DNA from: Novosphingobium sp. SG751A
GTDB lineage: Bacteria; Pseudomonadota; Alphaproteobacteria; Sphingomonadales; Sphingomonadaceae
Direction of reading: 5' to 3'
NCBI RefSeq assembly: GCF_013149295.1
Contig: NZ_JABGCB010000015.1
Location: 78,825 to 142,824 of the forward strand
Length of the DNA: 64,000 bases
In this document: piece after piece, positions 50,596-59,467 of the stretch
How the letters are laid out: each line of letters opens with the position of its first letter
Position numbering within the stretch: the first letter of the stretch is position 1
Notes under the pieces: model-generated
Seen by the model: the letters and a program-made list of their open reading frames with translations, nothing else
Database searches by the model: none
What the model was told of the DNA's origin: nothing
Position numbers and translations under genes: made by a program

Positions 50596-51277
50596 TCAGG
50601 CCGGGCGTGAGTGCCTAACCGGCGGACGGGATTTGATTGTATACCTCTGATTTCGCGAATGCATTCTTCGCCCTTTGAAAAGTTCGAAACATTCGAAAAA
50701 CGCCTTAAATCCCTGCGTGGGCCGGATCCGGCGCTTCACGTGGCGGTGCTCCTGTTCGATGATGTTGTTCTTGTATTTGTTCTGGCGCAGGATCACTGGC
50801 TCAATGGCGGAGCTGGTCTTCATCCGGACCTCACAATGCGCCTTGTGGGGCGCCATTCAGGTTGGCCTAGCTGCCGTCGATGGGACCTGCACCGGCAGGC
50901 GGTGTTGCTTCATCGCCTGGCGAAAGAACCGTTTGGTATTCTTGCGATTTCGGGTCCGTAAATACATGAAATCCACCGTTACCCCCGCCCTTGTCGATCA
51001 CTCGGTAGAGATAGACGTCTTGGCCCTTCGTCTTGATGTAAGTCTCATCAACATGCCACTTCGACAAAACGGGCCGCTTACGTTGACGGAATACCTCCAA
51101 CAGCAGCGGTCTATAGCGCAGAACCCAGCGATGGACCGTCGAATGATCGACTGACAGCACACGCTCGGCCATCATCTCCTCTAGGTTCCGCAGGCTCAAT
51201 CCGTAGGCCAAGTACCACCGCAGACACGGTGAGATCACCGTTCCCTTAGTGTCTGACTTGAAAGTTCGTTGAAGCAC
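50596..51277 (-). pseudogene. IS6 family transposase, frameshifted
   Basis: The minus strand reads FKSDTKGTVISPCLRWYLAY, GLSLRNLEEMMAERVLSVDH, STVHRWVLRYRPLLLEVF and KWHVDETYIKTKGQDVYLYR, which are IS6 blocks including the first DDE aspartate. The frame then shifts near 50975. VDFMYLRTRNRKNTKRFFRQ and AMKQHRLPVQVPSTAA continue in another frame, and KYKNNIIEQEHRHVKRRIRP with TQGFKAFF follow in a third frame toward 50596. The gene is broken but almost full length. Confidence 0.82.
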
Positions 51278-51344
51278 TTTAACCTGTTGAAATTCGTAGG
51301 GTTAGCATACGGATTGAGGCTATGGTGGCCCAAGCCGCTGAGCT

Positions 51345-51700
51345 TTAGATGGATTGTTCCCAGTCCTTGGCGAGCTGACGGCATCGACCGAGCCATGCGA
51401 ATGTGCGTTCCATGACCCATCGCCTTGGGAGCACTTCGAAACCTCGGGTCTTTTCGGATCGCTTGATGATTTCGAGGCTCCAGTCGCGGTTGCCTCGCGA
51501 GGCGTTTGCGGAGTTTGTCGTCCGCATAGCCGCCATCGGCAAAGACATGGCGCCGTACACCTCCCTGCGTCCGCCCGCCTTCCTCAAGGATCGACTTCAA
51601 CCAGCGAGCCAGCGAAGTGCTCGTGGCCCGTCTCGCGATAGAGCATGCCCCAATGAGCGAAAAGACCATGCGGCAAGTCTTCAGACGCAATCCGTTTAGG
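51345..51700 (-). pseudogene. IS5 family transposase C-terminal remnant
   Basis: The minus strand reads RRHVFADGGYADDKLRKRLA (the second DDE aspartate region), then, after a frame change, NRDWSLEIIKRSEKTRGFEV and LPRRWVMERTFAWLGRCRQL followed by AKDWEQSI. This is the C-terminal third of an IS5-type (IS427 group) transposase. The upstream part of the element is unrecognisable. It borders the receptor-tannase island. Confidence 0.8.
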
Positions 51701-51879
51701 AATTCCCGATCTGGTGGAAAAGTAGGCTGGTTCAGGGCGATCAGACCTTTGAACCATTGCAGGGCAGGGAAGGGCCCGATGGCAAGTTCCATATACGTCA
51801 AACAACGCACTAGGTGACTCAATAGTTTGATGCAAAACTATATGGCGAGTTAGGCAGGTGTCATGAAGGGGGAGGCGTA

Positions 51880-54800
51880 ATGCGTAAGGAAAAGCAATCA
51901 AACTTCGCGAATTTGTATTGGTATAAAAATTATATAAAGACATCGGTTGGTACTATCCTTGTTTCATCAACAATATTCGTGTCGAATGCTTCTGCCCAAT
52001 CGGAAGGCGGCTCAAACATCGGTATTCAATCCCGAGAAGTATCTCAGGGCAGCGATGCAATCGTCGTAACCGGGTCAAGAATTTCACGGCGGGATTACAC
52101 GGCCACAAGCCCAATCGTCACGGTTTCGGCGGAAGCCCTGTCGAAAAATGCGAACGCCGAGCTCGAAGCATCACTTAACAAAATGCCCCAGTTCAATGCC
52201 GGCCAGACAGCATTCTCGGCCTCCTTCAATTCCCCGGGCATCGCTACTCTTAACCTGCGCGGATTGGGGGCATCGCGCAATCTGGTCCTGCTCGATGGCA
52301 AGCGGCTGCAACCGGCTACTGCCGCCGTCGAGATTGACGTCAACACCATTCCATCAGTGCTCATCGGCAACATCGAGGTGATTACGGGAGGCGCATCCGC
52401 TGTTTACGGGTCCGACGCCATTTCAGGCGTCGTGAATTTTCAGTTAAGGCGCGATCTGAAGGGTTTTGTTGGGTCGCTTCGGTCGGGTGTCACCTCACGG
52501 GGAGATGGGCGCAATACCGATGTCTCTCTGGGCGGCGGCTTCAATTTCGCTGAAGGCAGGGGCAAGTTCATCGGCGCGGTCGAATATTACAAGCGTGATG
52601 GTATCTATCGCCGCGATCGTCCGTTCTTCCGGTCCGGCTTCAATGGCGGCGGGGGGGCCTCTTCCAACGTCACACCTTTGGGCACGCTGATCACGGATTC
52701 GAGCAATTTACCCTCTGCTGCCGCGCTCTCAGGTGTCTTTGCACGATATGGCTATTCAGGATCGTTTCCGGGTTCCGCATCCTATGGTTTTAACCCGGAT
52801 GGCACACTGTTCAAGGCGAGCGGCGGGGTCGTCAATTACCGAGGGCCGGGGGTTGATTCCGGCTACTCGACCAATGCTGCGGGATCGCTTTATTACAATC
52901 CGGATGCCGAGCAGATCCTTCAGTCGCCAATGGAACGCTTTGCCGCCTTTGGCCGGGCCGAATTCGATGTTGGCGGAGACATAACGGCTTATGCGCAAGG
53001 ACAGTTCACCTATTACACGACGACCGTGAACGGTTCGGGTGCCTTGTCCATATCGCCGACAAACCCGATCCTGCCGGTGACCAATCCCTTCATTCCTAAG
53101 GACCTGGCGGCAGTGCTTGCCTCGCGCCCAAGGCCGACAGCCGATTTCGGTATCACAAAGCGCTTTACCGATATTTTGGGGCAGAGGACAGCGAAGAATG
53201 ACACCTATACCTATCAGGTGATCGCAGGTCTGCGCGGCAAGATCAATGGCGGTGCGCTGACCTGGGATGTCTACGGTTCGCATGGCCATACGTCGATGAC
53301 GGCGAACATGTACAATGGCGCCTTCAGCCTGCCGGCGCTCGAGATTTTGCTGAGGGCGCCCGATGGCGGTGCTTCGATCTGCAGCGGTGGATTTAACATT
53401 TTTGGTTCGGCAAGCGTTTCCCAGTCGTGCAAGGATTATATCCGCCGCTCTCTTATCAGTCGTACCAGCCTTACCCAAGACGTTGTGGAGGGCACCATTC
53501 AGGGCGGTCTCTTTAAGCTGCCCGCCGGCAATATGCGTTTCGCCGCCGGTGCAAGCTATCGGCGCAATAGTTACGCGATCGATCCCGATCCGGCGCTTCT
53601 GGACAATCCGCCGCTGGTGGTGGCTTCCTTGTCGATGGCCCCGACCAGGGGAAGCACTGCGGTCAAGGAAATCTATGGGGAACTACTGGTCCCGGTATTT
53701 GCGGACATGCCGGGGGTCAAATCGCTCGAACTGGATCTGGCCGGCCGCTACTCGCATTACGATACCAGCGGCACGATCTGGACTTATAAGGGTGATGTGA
53801 ATTGGGCTGTCGCAGGCGGGTTCGCGCTACGGGCGGGGTATCAGCGCGCGGTTCGCGCGCCCAATGTCGGCGAGTTGTTCCTCGGGCGCCAGGCTGGCTC
53901 TGTGGGCACGAACCTTGGCAGCCCCACCAGCGGTGGTGGTGACCCTTGCGACGTGCGGTCATCCTATCGCCGGGGAACGAATGCCTCGCAGGTTCGCGCC
54001 TTGTGTCTTGCGCAAGGCGTGCCGGCCAGCTCGGTCGATAGCTATATTCTTGAGTACAACCAGATTACCGCTGTTGCCCAAGGCAATAAGGCTCTCAAAC
54101 CTGAAAGTGCCGATACCTATACGGCAGGAATTACTTGGCAGTCGCCGTTCCACAGTGTGGGACTTAAAAACCTCCAGCTCTCGATTGATTACTATAATAT
54201 CAAGTTGAAGGATGCCATCGGTGTCATCGGTGCGAACACCACGCTCTATAACTGCTTCAATGCTAACAACAGCAATCCGACCTATTCATCTGACAATGTC
54301 TATTGTCGTCTTGTGCCTCGTTATGCGGATGGAAGTGTCGCGGAAGTTAGCCAGACCTACCTCAACCTGGGTGGCTATCAGGTGAGTGGCGTCGATGGGC
54401 AGGTTAATTGGGCTCTCAACCTTGCCGATGCAGGGATTGCGAGTGCAGGTAAAATTCGGATTGGTTCTGTCATTTCCTATCTCGACAGATTCATCATCAG
54501 AGACCTGCCCACCGGACCGGGGCTCAATTATGCGGGAACGATACGAAGCGGCATTGGCAATCTTGCCAGATGGCGTGCCACCAGCACCTTCTCTTATGAC
54601 CTCGAACAATTCGGCATCGGTGCGCGCTGGCGATATCTGTCGGGCATGAAGGATGTGACTGCGGTCACGACGCCGCAGAATGTGCAGCCTGGAGTTTCCG
54701 CCTATAGCATCTTCGATGTCTTCGGCAGCGTTACTGTCAATAAAAAGTTCAAGATCAGCGCGGGCATCGACAACATCACCGACAGAAGTCCCGAAGCACT

Positions 54801-54885
54801 GGCCGGGGTGTCCGGCTCCACTGACTCGGGTACCTACGATCCGCTAGGTCGGCGGTTCTATATCGATTTGCGATTGAATTTTTAA
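51880..54885 (+). CDS. TonB-dependent receptor of the tannase operon
   Basis: This 1001-residue outer-membrane protein has a long N-terminus with a hydrophobic signal (SVGTILVSSTIFVSNASAQ). After the TonB box region SDAIVVTGSRISRRDYTATS, the plug carries TLNLRGLGASRNLVLLDGKR and ASAVYGSDAISGVVNFQLRR. A 22-strand barrel ends in RRFYIDLRLNF. It is larger than average for the family because of long extracellular loops, and it is of the Oar/CirA-like type common in sphingomonads. It overlaps the next gene by one base (TAATG), so receptor and esterase are coupled. The first 40 codons are much more AT-rich than the rest, as is the gap before them. It probably imports an aromatic ester or its fragments. 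Confidence 0.9.
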   Translation: MRKEKQSNFANLYWYKNYIKTSVGTILVSSTIFVSNASAQSEGGSNIGIQSREVSQGSDAIVVTGSRISRRDYTATSPIVTVSAEALSKNANAELEASLNKMPQFNAGQTAFSASFNSPGIATLNLRGLGASRNLVLLDGKRLQPATAAVEIDVNTIPSVLIGNIEVITGGASAVYGSDAISGVVNFQLRRDLKGFVGSLRSGVTSRGDGRNTDVSLGGGFNFAEGRGKFIGAVEYYKRDGIYRRDRPFFRSGFNGGGGASSNVTPLGTLITDSSNLPSAAALSGVFARYGYSGSFPGSASYGFNPDGTLFKASGGVVNYRGPGVDSGYSTNAAGSLYYNPDAEQILQSPMERFAAFGRAEFDVGGDITAYAQGQFTYYTTTVNGSGALSISPTNPILPVTNPFIPKDLAAVLASRPRPTADFGITKRFTDILGQRTAKNDTYTYQVIAGLRGKINGGALTWDVYGSHGHTSMTANMYNGAFSLPALEILLRAPDGGASICSGGFNIFGSASVSQSCKDYIRRSLISRTSLTQDVVEGTIQGGLFKLPAGNMRFAAGASYRRNSYAIDPDPALLDNPPLVVASLSMAPTRGSTAVKEIYGELLVPVFADMPGVKSLELDLAGRYSHYDTSGTIWTYKGDVNWAVAGGFALRAGYQRAVRAPNVGELFLGRQAGSVGTNLGSPTSGGGDPCDVRSSYRRGTNASQVRALCLAQGVPASSVDSYILEYNQITAVAQGNKALKPESADTYTAGITWQSPFHSVGLKNLQLSIDYYNIKLKDAIGVIGANTTLYNCFNANNSNPTYSSDNVYCRLVPRYADGSVAEVSQTYLNLGGYQVSGVDGQVNWALNLADAGIASAGKIRIGSVISYLDRFIIRDLPTGPGLNYAGTIRSGIGNLARWRATSTFSYDLEQFGIGARWRYLSGMKDVTAVTTPQNVQPGVSAYSIFDVFGSVTVNKKFKISAGIDNITDRSPEALAGVSGSTDSGTYDPLGRRFYIDLRLNF

Positions 54886-56462
54886 TGCGCTGGCGCACCG
54901 TTTTCGTCGCAATCTCTGGCGGCTCTCTTCTGGGGGCCGCCAGTCCTTGCTGGGCCAAAGGAGGGTCAGCGGCGCAGGAGGTGATCAATCCAGCGGATAA
55001 ATGCTCGGCGCTTGCCGTCCTGACTCTGCGCGATGGCCGCGTCACGCAGGTTTCGCACCGCGCCGCCTCGGCGGGGCAAGCTGGGTTCTGCGAAGTATAT
55101 GCCACTGTCGCGCCCGAGCATGACGTGATCGTGCGGCTGCCCGACCGCTGGCGGGGCCGCTATGTCCAGTTCGGCGGCGGCGGCTTTGATGGCTTCATCC
55201 CCTCGGTCTCCACACCCAGCAGCGGGATCATTGCCAGCGGGCATAATCTGGCGGAGGAGGGCTATGCTGTGGCAGTCTCCAACGGCGGGCATCGGCGCGA
55301 ACATTTCGCGCAGGGCAGCTTTTCCTCGGATCGCGGCCTCTCGCTCAGCTATGCCACGGCCAAGATTTTTGACACCGATCAGGTCAGCCAGCAGTTGATC
55401 GAAGCTTACTATGGCTCGGCGGCGTCCTACCGCTATTTCGCGGGCTGTTCCAACGGAGGGAAGAATGCTTCGGTGGCGGCGGCTTATTTCTCCGGCCAAT
55501 ATGACGGGGTCATCGGCGGGGACGGTCCGTTGGGGCTGGCAGGAGATGAGGCGGGCGGGGGCGATCTGACGGGCTACACCGTCAAATGGATCGATACATT
55601 CCAGCAGGGCATGACCATCTCCCCTGCCATAGGCAATCTGATCTACGCCGAGCAATTGCGTCAATGCGATGGCCTTGATGGGCTGAAGGACGGGATCATT
55701 GCCGATCCGGCGCGCTGTGCCCGCCAGCTGGATCTGTCGGTCCTTTCCTGCAAGCCGAGCGGCGGCTCCGCTCTGTGTCTTTCGCCTCAGGATCTTGCGG
55801 TGATCGCGCGCAGACGGCAGCCCTACAGGCTGAACGGCAAGGTGGTCGGCGCGCCATGGGGCATTGATAATCCGGGCGAAACCGGCGGGCCCGAGGTTGC
55901 CGCAGCCAATGTGGCGATCGCCTTTCATCTAGCCAGTCCTGTCGAGTTGGATCGCTTCCCTGTCGCGGAGAGCTATGCTGACATAGCGGCAGGCCTTGAC
56001 GGGGTCTATCACATGACCGGCGGTCTGGACGCGGTGGCGCGCTATATCGACCGGGGCGGCAAGCTGATGCTCTTCCACGGCTGGGAAGACACCGGTGTTC
56101 CACCACAGGGCAGCGTGGATTTCTACCGGAAACTGCGTCAGGTTGCCACCGTGAAGGGGCGTGACAATGCCCGCCTCTACATGGTTCCAGGCATGAAACA
56201 CTGCCGCGGGGGTAATGGCGCGGATTCCGCCGAACTGCTGCCTGTCATGGCGCGCTGGGTCGAAGAGGTCATAGCGCCCGGCTCGCCGAATAATCCGATG
56301 CTGGCATGGAAGCGGCAGGAGGGCGTCGCTTCGGGCGATGTAGTGCGCAACCGGCTCGAACAGTCCGTCATGTCACGCCCGCTCTGTGCCTATCCACTCG
56401 TGGCCATCTACAAGGGGGGCGCCGTGATGTCCCATCACAGTTTTGTCTGCAGAAAGGACTGA
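54885..56462 (+). CDS. Tannase/feruloyl esterase family hydrolase, first copy
   Basis: This 525-residue exported alpha/beta hydrolase has a signal peptide ending SPCWAKG. It carries the tannase-family nucleophile Ser189 in YFAGCSNGGKN, a calcium-binding lid segment CDGLDGLKDGIIADPARC, the acid in FHGWEDTGVPPQ and the histidine in VPGMKHCRGGNGAD. The conserved cysteines that pair near the catalytic triad are present. The family includes tannases, feruloyl esterases and MHETase-like enzymes that release aromatic acids from esters. It would act in the periplasm or at the outer membrane beside the upstream TonB receptor. It is followed five bases later by a paralogue. Exact ester substrate is unknown. 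Confidence 0.9.
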   Translation: MRWRTVFVAISGGSLLGAASPCWAKGGSAAQEVINPADKCSALAVLTLRDGRVTQVSHRAASAGQAGFCEVYATVAPEHDVIVRLPDRWRGRYVQFGGGGFDGFIPSVSTPSSGIIASGHNLAEEGYAVAVSNGGHRREHFAQGSFSSDRGLSLSYATAKIFDTDQVSQQLIEAYYGSAASYRYFAGCSNGGKNASVAAAYFSGQYDGVIGGDGPLGLAGDEAGGGDLTGYTVKWIDTFQQGMTISPAIGNLIYAEQLRQCDGLDGLKDGIIADPARCARQLDLSVLSCKPSGGSALCLSPQDLAVIARRRQPYRLNGKVVGAPWGIDNPGETGGPEVAAANVAIAFHLASPVELDRFPVAESYADIAAGLDGVYHMTGGLDAVARYIDRGGKLMLFHGWEDTGVPPQGSVDFYRKLRQVATVKGRDNARLYMVPGMKHCRGGNGADSAELLPVMARWVEEVIAPGSPNNPMLAWKRQEGVASGDVVRNRLEQSVMSRPLCAYPLVAIYKGGAVMSHHSFVCRKD

Positions 56463-56466
56463 CGTC

Positions 56467-58059
56467 ATGAGTTTATTCAAGATCATCAAACTGGGTATGG
56501 CGGTCAGCCTTGGCGCTATCGCGTGGAGCGGGGCGCAATCCTCAGTCGATGCACCAACCTCCGATCAGTTCAGACAGCGTTGCGAAACATTGTCGTCGCT
56601 GAAGCTTCGACACGGTACGCTCACATCGACCCGATACGTGCCAGCAAAAGGGGAAGCGGGCGGCTATTGCGACGTAGCGGCGACTGTAGCTCCTTCAACC
56701 GACATTGTGGTGCGGCTGCCCGATCATTGGGCCGGACGCTATCTCCATCTCGGCGGTGGGGGGATGGACGGCTTTCTGCCCAAGCTCGATGTGCCGAGCA
56801 GCCCGATGGTATCGAGCGGGCGCAATCTCGCCGATTCCGGCTATGCGGTGATTGCCTCGAATGGTGGTCATCGGAGGGAGGATTTTCCGGACGCCAGCTT
56901 CGCAGGAGACCGCGGGCTGCTGCTGAGCTATGCCAACGGCAAGATTTATGACACTGATATGGTCGGCTCCGAGGTCGTGAAGGCTATTTACGGCGAAGAC
57001 CCCAGATATCGCTATTTCGCAGGATGTTCAAATGGCGGGCGAAATGCCTCCACGGTGGCAGCCGATAATGGCGATTTCTATGATGGCATCATCGGCGGTG
57101 ATGGCATATGGGGTGAAGCGGCTGACGATGTTGGGGGAGCTGACCTTGCTGGCGCGGTAACAAAATGGGTGCAGACAGCTCAAATCGGCAAGGTCTTCTC
57201 GGCGGCACAGGGCGCGGCGGTGGTACAGGAGCAACTGCGCCTGTGTGATCCGTCCGATGGGCTGAAGGATGGCATCATCGCAGATCCCGAGTCATGTCGC
57301 ATCGATATGAGGCGCTTGCAGTGCAAGCCCGGAGAAGCTGGCGCCTGTCTGGGCGATGCACAGATCGAGGCCTTGAAGCTCTATAGGACGGATCTTGTCC
57401 TCAATGGCAAGATTACCGGCGCCCGCTTCGGACTCGTCGACCCCTCTTTTCTCAATGACGGGCTTGCCCGCTCACATCTCTCGATGATTTCTCAGGGCGG
57501 CGCCGGTTCTCGACCGGGCGACGTGGATCTGGCTAGGGAGTATCCCAATTTCAAGCGCTTTTTCGAAGGGATGCTGCATATGAGCGGCAGCTTGCCTAAG
57601 ATTGCGCATTACCTCGATCGCGGCGGCAAGTTGATGATCTTTCATGGCTGGGATGACGCAGAAGTTCCACCCTATACCAGCGTGAACGCGTTCAAGGCCT
57701 TGAACAGAAGTTATCGAAAAGCGGCTGGGAATGCCCGACTCTACATGGTTCCATCGATGGCTCATTGCCGCGGCGGAGACGGTGCGGATGCTTCCGATCT
57801 GATCGGCGCCATGACGCTCTGGGTGGAAAAGGGTATCGCGCCTGGGACTGCTGCCAATCCCTTGGTGGCCTGGAAGCGCCCTCCGGCAGGGGCTACTCCG
57901 CGCCCGGGTATGGTCGGAGATCCGCTATTCCAGTCCCGCAGGACCGCAGTTTTGGAGCGGCCTCTTTGCGAGTACCCGAGGACCCCGCGCTACATTAAAG
58001 GCGACCACAATCAGGCCGCGAGCTTCAGCTGCGTCATGCCAAAGGGAACCGCGACTTGA
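56467..58059 (+). CDS. Tannase/feruloyl esterase family hydrolase, second copy
   Basis: This 530-residue paralogue has the signal region AVSLGAIAWSGAQSS, Ser188 in YFAGCSNGGRN, LCDPSDGLKDGIIADPESC, the acid in FHGWDDAEVPP and the histidine in VPSMAHCRGGDGADA. Both copies share SNGGHRRE before the active site and the same layout, so they arose by tandem duplication and have diverged considerably. AAAGGA lies eight bases before ATG 56467. It differs from the first copy mainly in the lid, so the two may cleave different esters of one complex substrate. A short CACCC-TAA-GGGTG hairpin follows at 58111. Confidence 0.9.
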   Translation: MSLFKIIKLGMAVSLGAIAWSGAQSSVDAPTSDQFRQRCETLSSLKLRHGTLTSTRYVPAKGEAGGYCDVAATVAPSTDIVVRLPDHWAGRYLHLGGGGMDGFLPKLDVPSSPMVSSGRNLADSGYAVIASNGGHRREDFPDASFAGDRGLLLSYANGKIYDTDMVGSEVVKAIYGEDPRYRYFAGCSNGGRNASTVAADNGDFYDGIIGGDGIWGEAADDVGGADLAGAVTKWVQTAQIGKVFSAAQGAAVVQEQLRLCDPSDGLKDGIIADPESCRIDMRRLQCKPGEAGACLGDAQIEALKLYRTDLVLNGKITGARFGLVDPSFLNDGLARSHLSMISQGGAGSRPGDVDLAREYPNFKRFFEGMLHMSGSLPKIAHYLDRGGKLMIFHGWDDAEVPPYTSVNAFKALNRSYRKAAGNARLYMVPSMAHCRGGDGADASDLIGAMTLWVEKGIAPGTAANPLVAWKRPPAGATPRPGMVGDPLFQSRRTAVLERPLCEYPRTPRYIKGDHNQAASFSCVMPKGTAT

Positions 58060-58174
58060 CAATGGCTTGTGCGATCTAATGCACCGGAATGTAGCGGCCC
58101 AAGCCACGGCCACCCTAAGGGTGAGGTGGTGCCGCTTTTCTGGCCAGGGTGATAAGCTCAGCCTGACCTGAGGA
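58060..58174. other. Gap after the tannase operon
   Basis: No gene seen. CACCC (58111-58115) and GGGTG (58119-58123) form a small hairpin 50 bases after the tannase stop, possibly a terminator, although the following T-run is interrupted. Confidence 0.4.
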
Positions 58175-58465
58175 ATGGATTGGAATAAAGACGACGAGAA
58201 AGCGCTACAGTGCGGAGTTCAAGGCCAAGGTAGCGATGGAGGCGATCCGCGGCGATCTGACGCTGGCGGAACTGGCGGCCAAGCATGGCTACACCATACC
58301 ATGATCGGCACGTGGAAACGGCAGGCGATAGAAGGCATGGCCAGCCTGTTTGACGGTGGCGACCAGGCTGGCCATGGCTGCCGGCGACGCCGAGATCGAG
58401 AAATTGCATGCCAAGATCGGTCAGTTGCTGGTGGAGCGAGATTTATATGTGGGCTGTTTTGTCAA
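58175..58465 (+). pseudogene. IS3 family OrfA remnant
   Basis: Read across two frames the plus strand gives RRYSAEFKAKVAMEAIRGDL, TLAELAAKHG, TMIGTWKRQAIEGMASLFDG and then DAEIEKLHAKIGQLLVERD, the OrfA helix-turn-helix and leucine zipper of IS3 elements. Frameshifts separate these parts and OrfB is absent. It marks the right edge of the tannase island. Confidence 0.75.
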
Positions 58466-58701
58466 TGAGGACGTAGCCGAATAACAGCGGTCTCGACGGG
58501 GCCGCTTTGCCCGTGTGATGGAAATCAGCGGGGCGATCATCGGTGTGCAGTCGCGCGCCGGGCGCATCAACTTATATCCGGCAGTTCCATGACGGCTTGC
58601 CACAATCCTGTATGCACAGCACAGACGATCAAGGGAACGGTCTCATACTTTTTGCCGGTGCATGGCACCAATCGCGCTCTCGGGTCCCGTCTCCCCCGCA
58701 T
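58466..58701. other. Gap between IS3 and IS110 debris
   Basis: No coding pattern is recognised. It may be part of deleted insertion sequences. Confidence 0.4.
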
Positions 58702-59300
58702 TCAGGCCCCGGCCAGGGCCCGAAACTCCAAAGCTCTCGTGTCCAATTCGACGCCGTCTGGTACCACACCGGCTTCAACGTATCGCCATAAGGCAATTGC
58801 CAACTTACGGGCCATAGCTACCAGCATGATACGACGGATCCTTGGCGACTGCACTTTCGTGCGCGCCTTGTACCATTGTGTGAGTGGACTGTCCGGATGT
58901 CGGCTTTGCCATATCCATGCAATCTCGATGAAAATGCGCCGCGCCCAACTGTTCCCGGCTTTGGAAATGCCCTGACATCGAGATGTTGATCCGCTGTCAA
59001 ACGCGCTGGGGGTCATCCCAAGGTAAGATCCCAGATGTGATCGGCTTTTGAACGTCCTGGCCAAAACCTCGCGAGCCATAACTGCGGCAGTTGTACCGCC
59101 AATGCCTGGTATCAAGCGGAGCATCTGGCGATTGGCTTCCACTCGGGGGGCCTGTGCGTCGGCAAGATCCCGTTCTTTCTCTACAGAACGGATTTGATCT
59201 TCCACACGGCAAGGCGGTCGTATTCGCGCTCAAATTCCTTGCGCAATCGGTCAGGTAAAGGCTGGCCTTCAGCGGTGATGAAGCATTTACACTCGCGGCA
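58702..59300 (-). pseudogene. IS110 family transposase remnant
   Basis: The minus strand reads EGQPLPDRLRKEFEREYDRL and, after a frameshift near 59205, DQIRSVEKERDLADAQAPRV, RLIPGIGGTTAAVMAREVLA, SHLGSYLGMTPSAFDSGSTS and GISKAGNSWARRIFIEIAWI, the Transposase_20 half with its catalytic serine region. The N-terminal DEDD domain is lost. It is a different IS110 element from that at 40954-42009. Confidence 0.8.
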
Positions 59301-59467
59301 TGATAACATCGGCCTGAGCTTAACTTCGCCGCAAATCTGTCCAGAAAGACGAGACCACCTCAGATGGACACATGGCGATCGTCGTTCATGAGCCCACCCC
59401 AATTTCGTCAAGCGGGACCATAAGCTCGGGAAAGGAAGCCATGATCGCCGCTTGACGATAGAAAAGA
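59301..59467. other. Short gap before the receptor gene
   Basis: No gene, repeat or terminator is recognised. It lies between IS110 debris and the 3' end of the TonB receptor gene. Confidence 0.4.
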
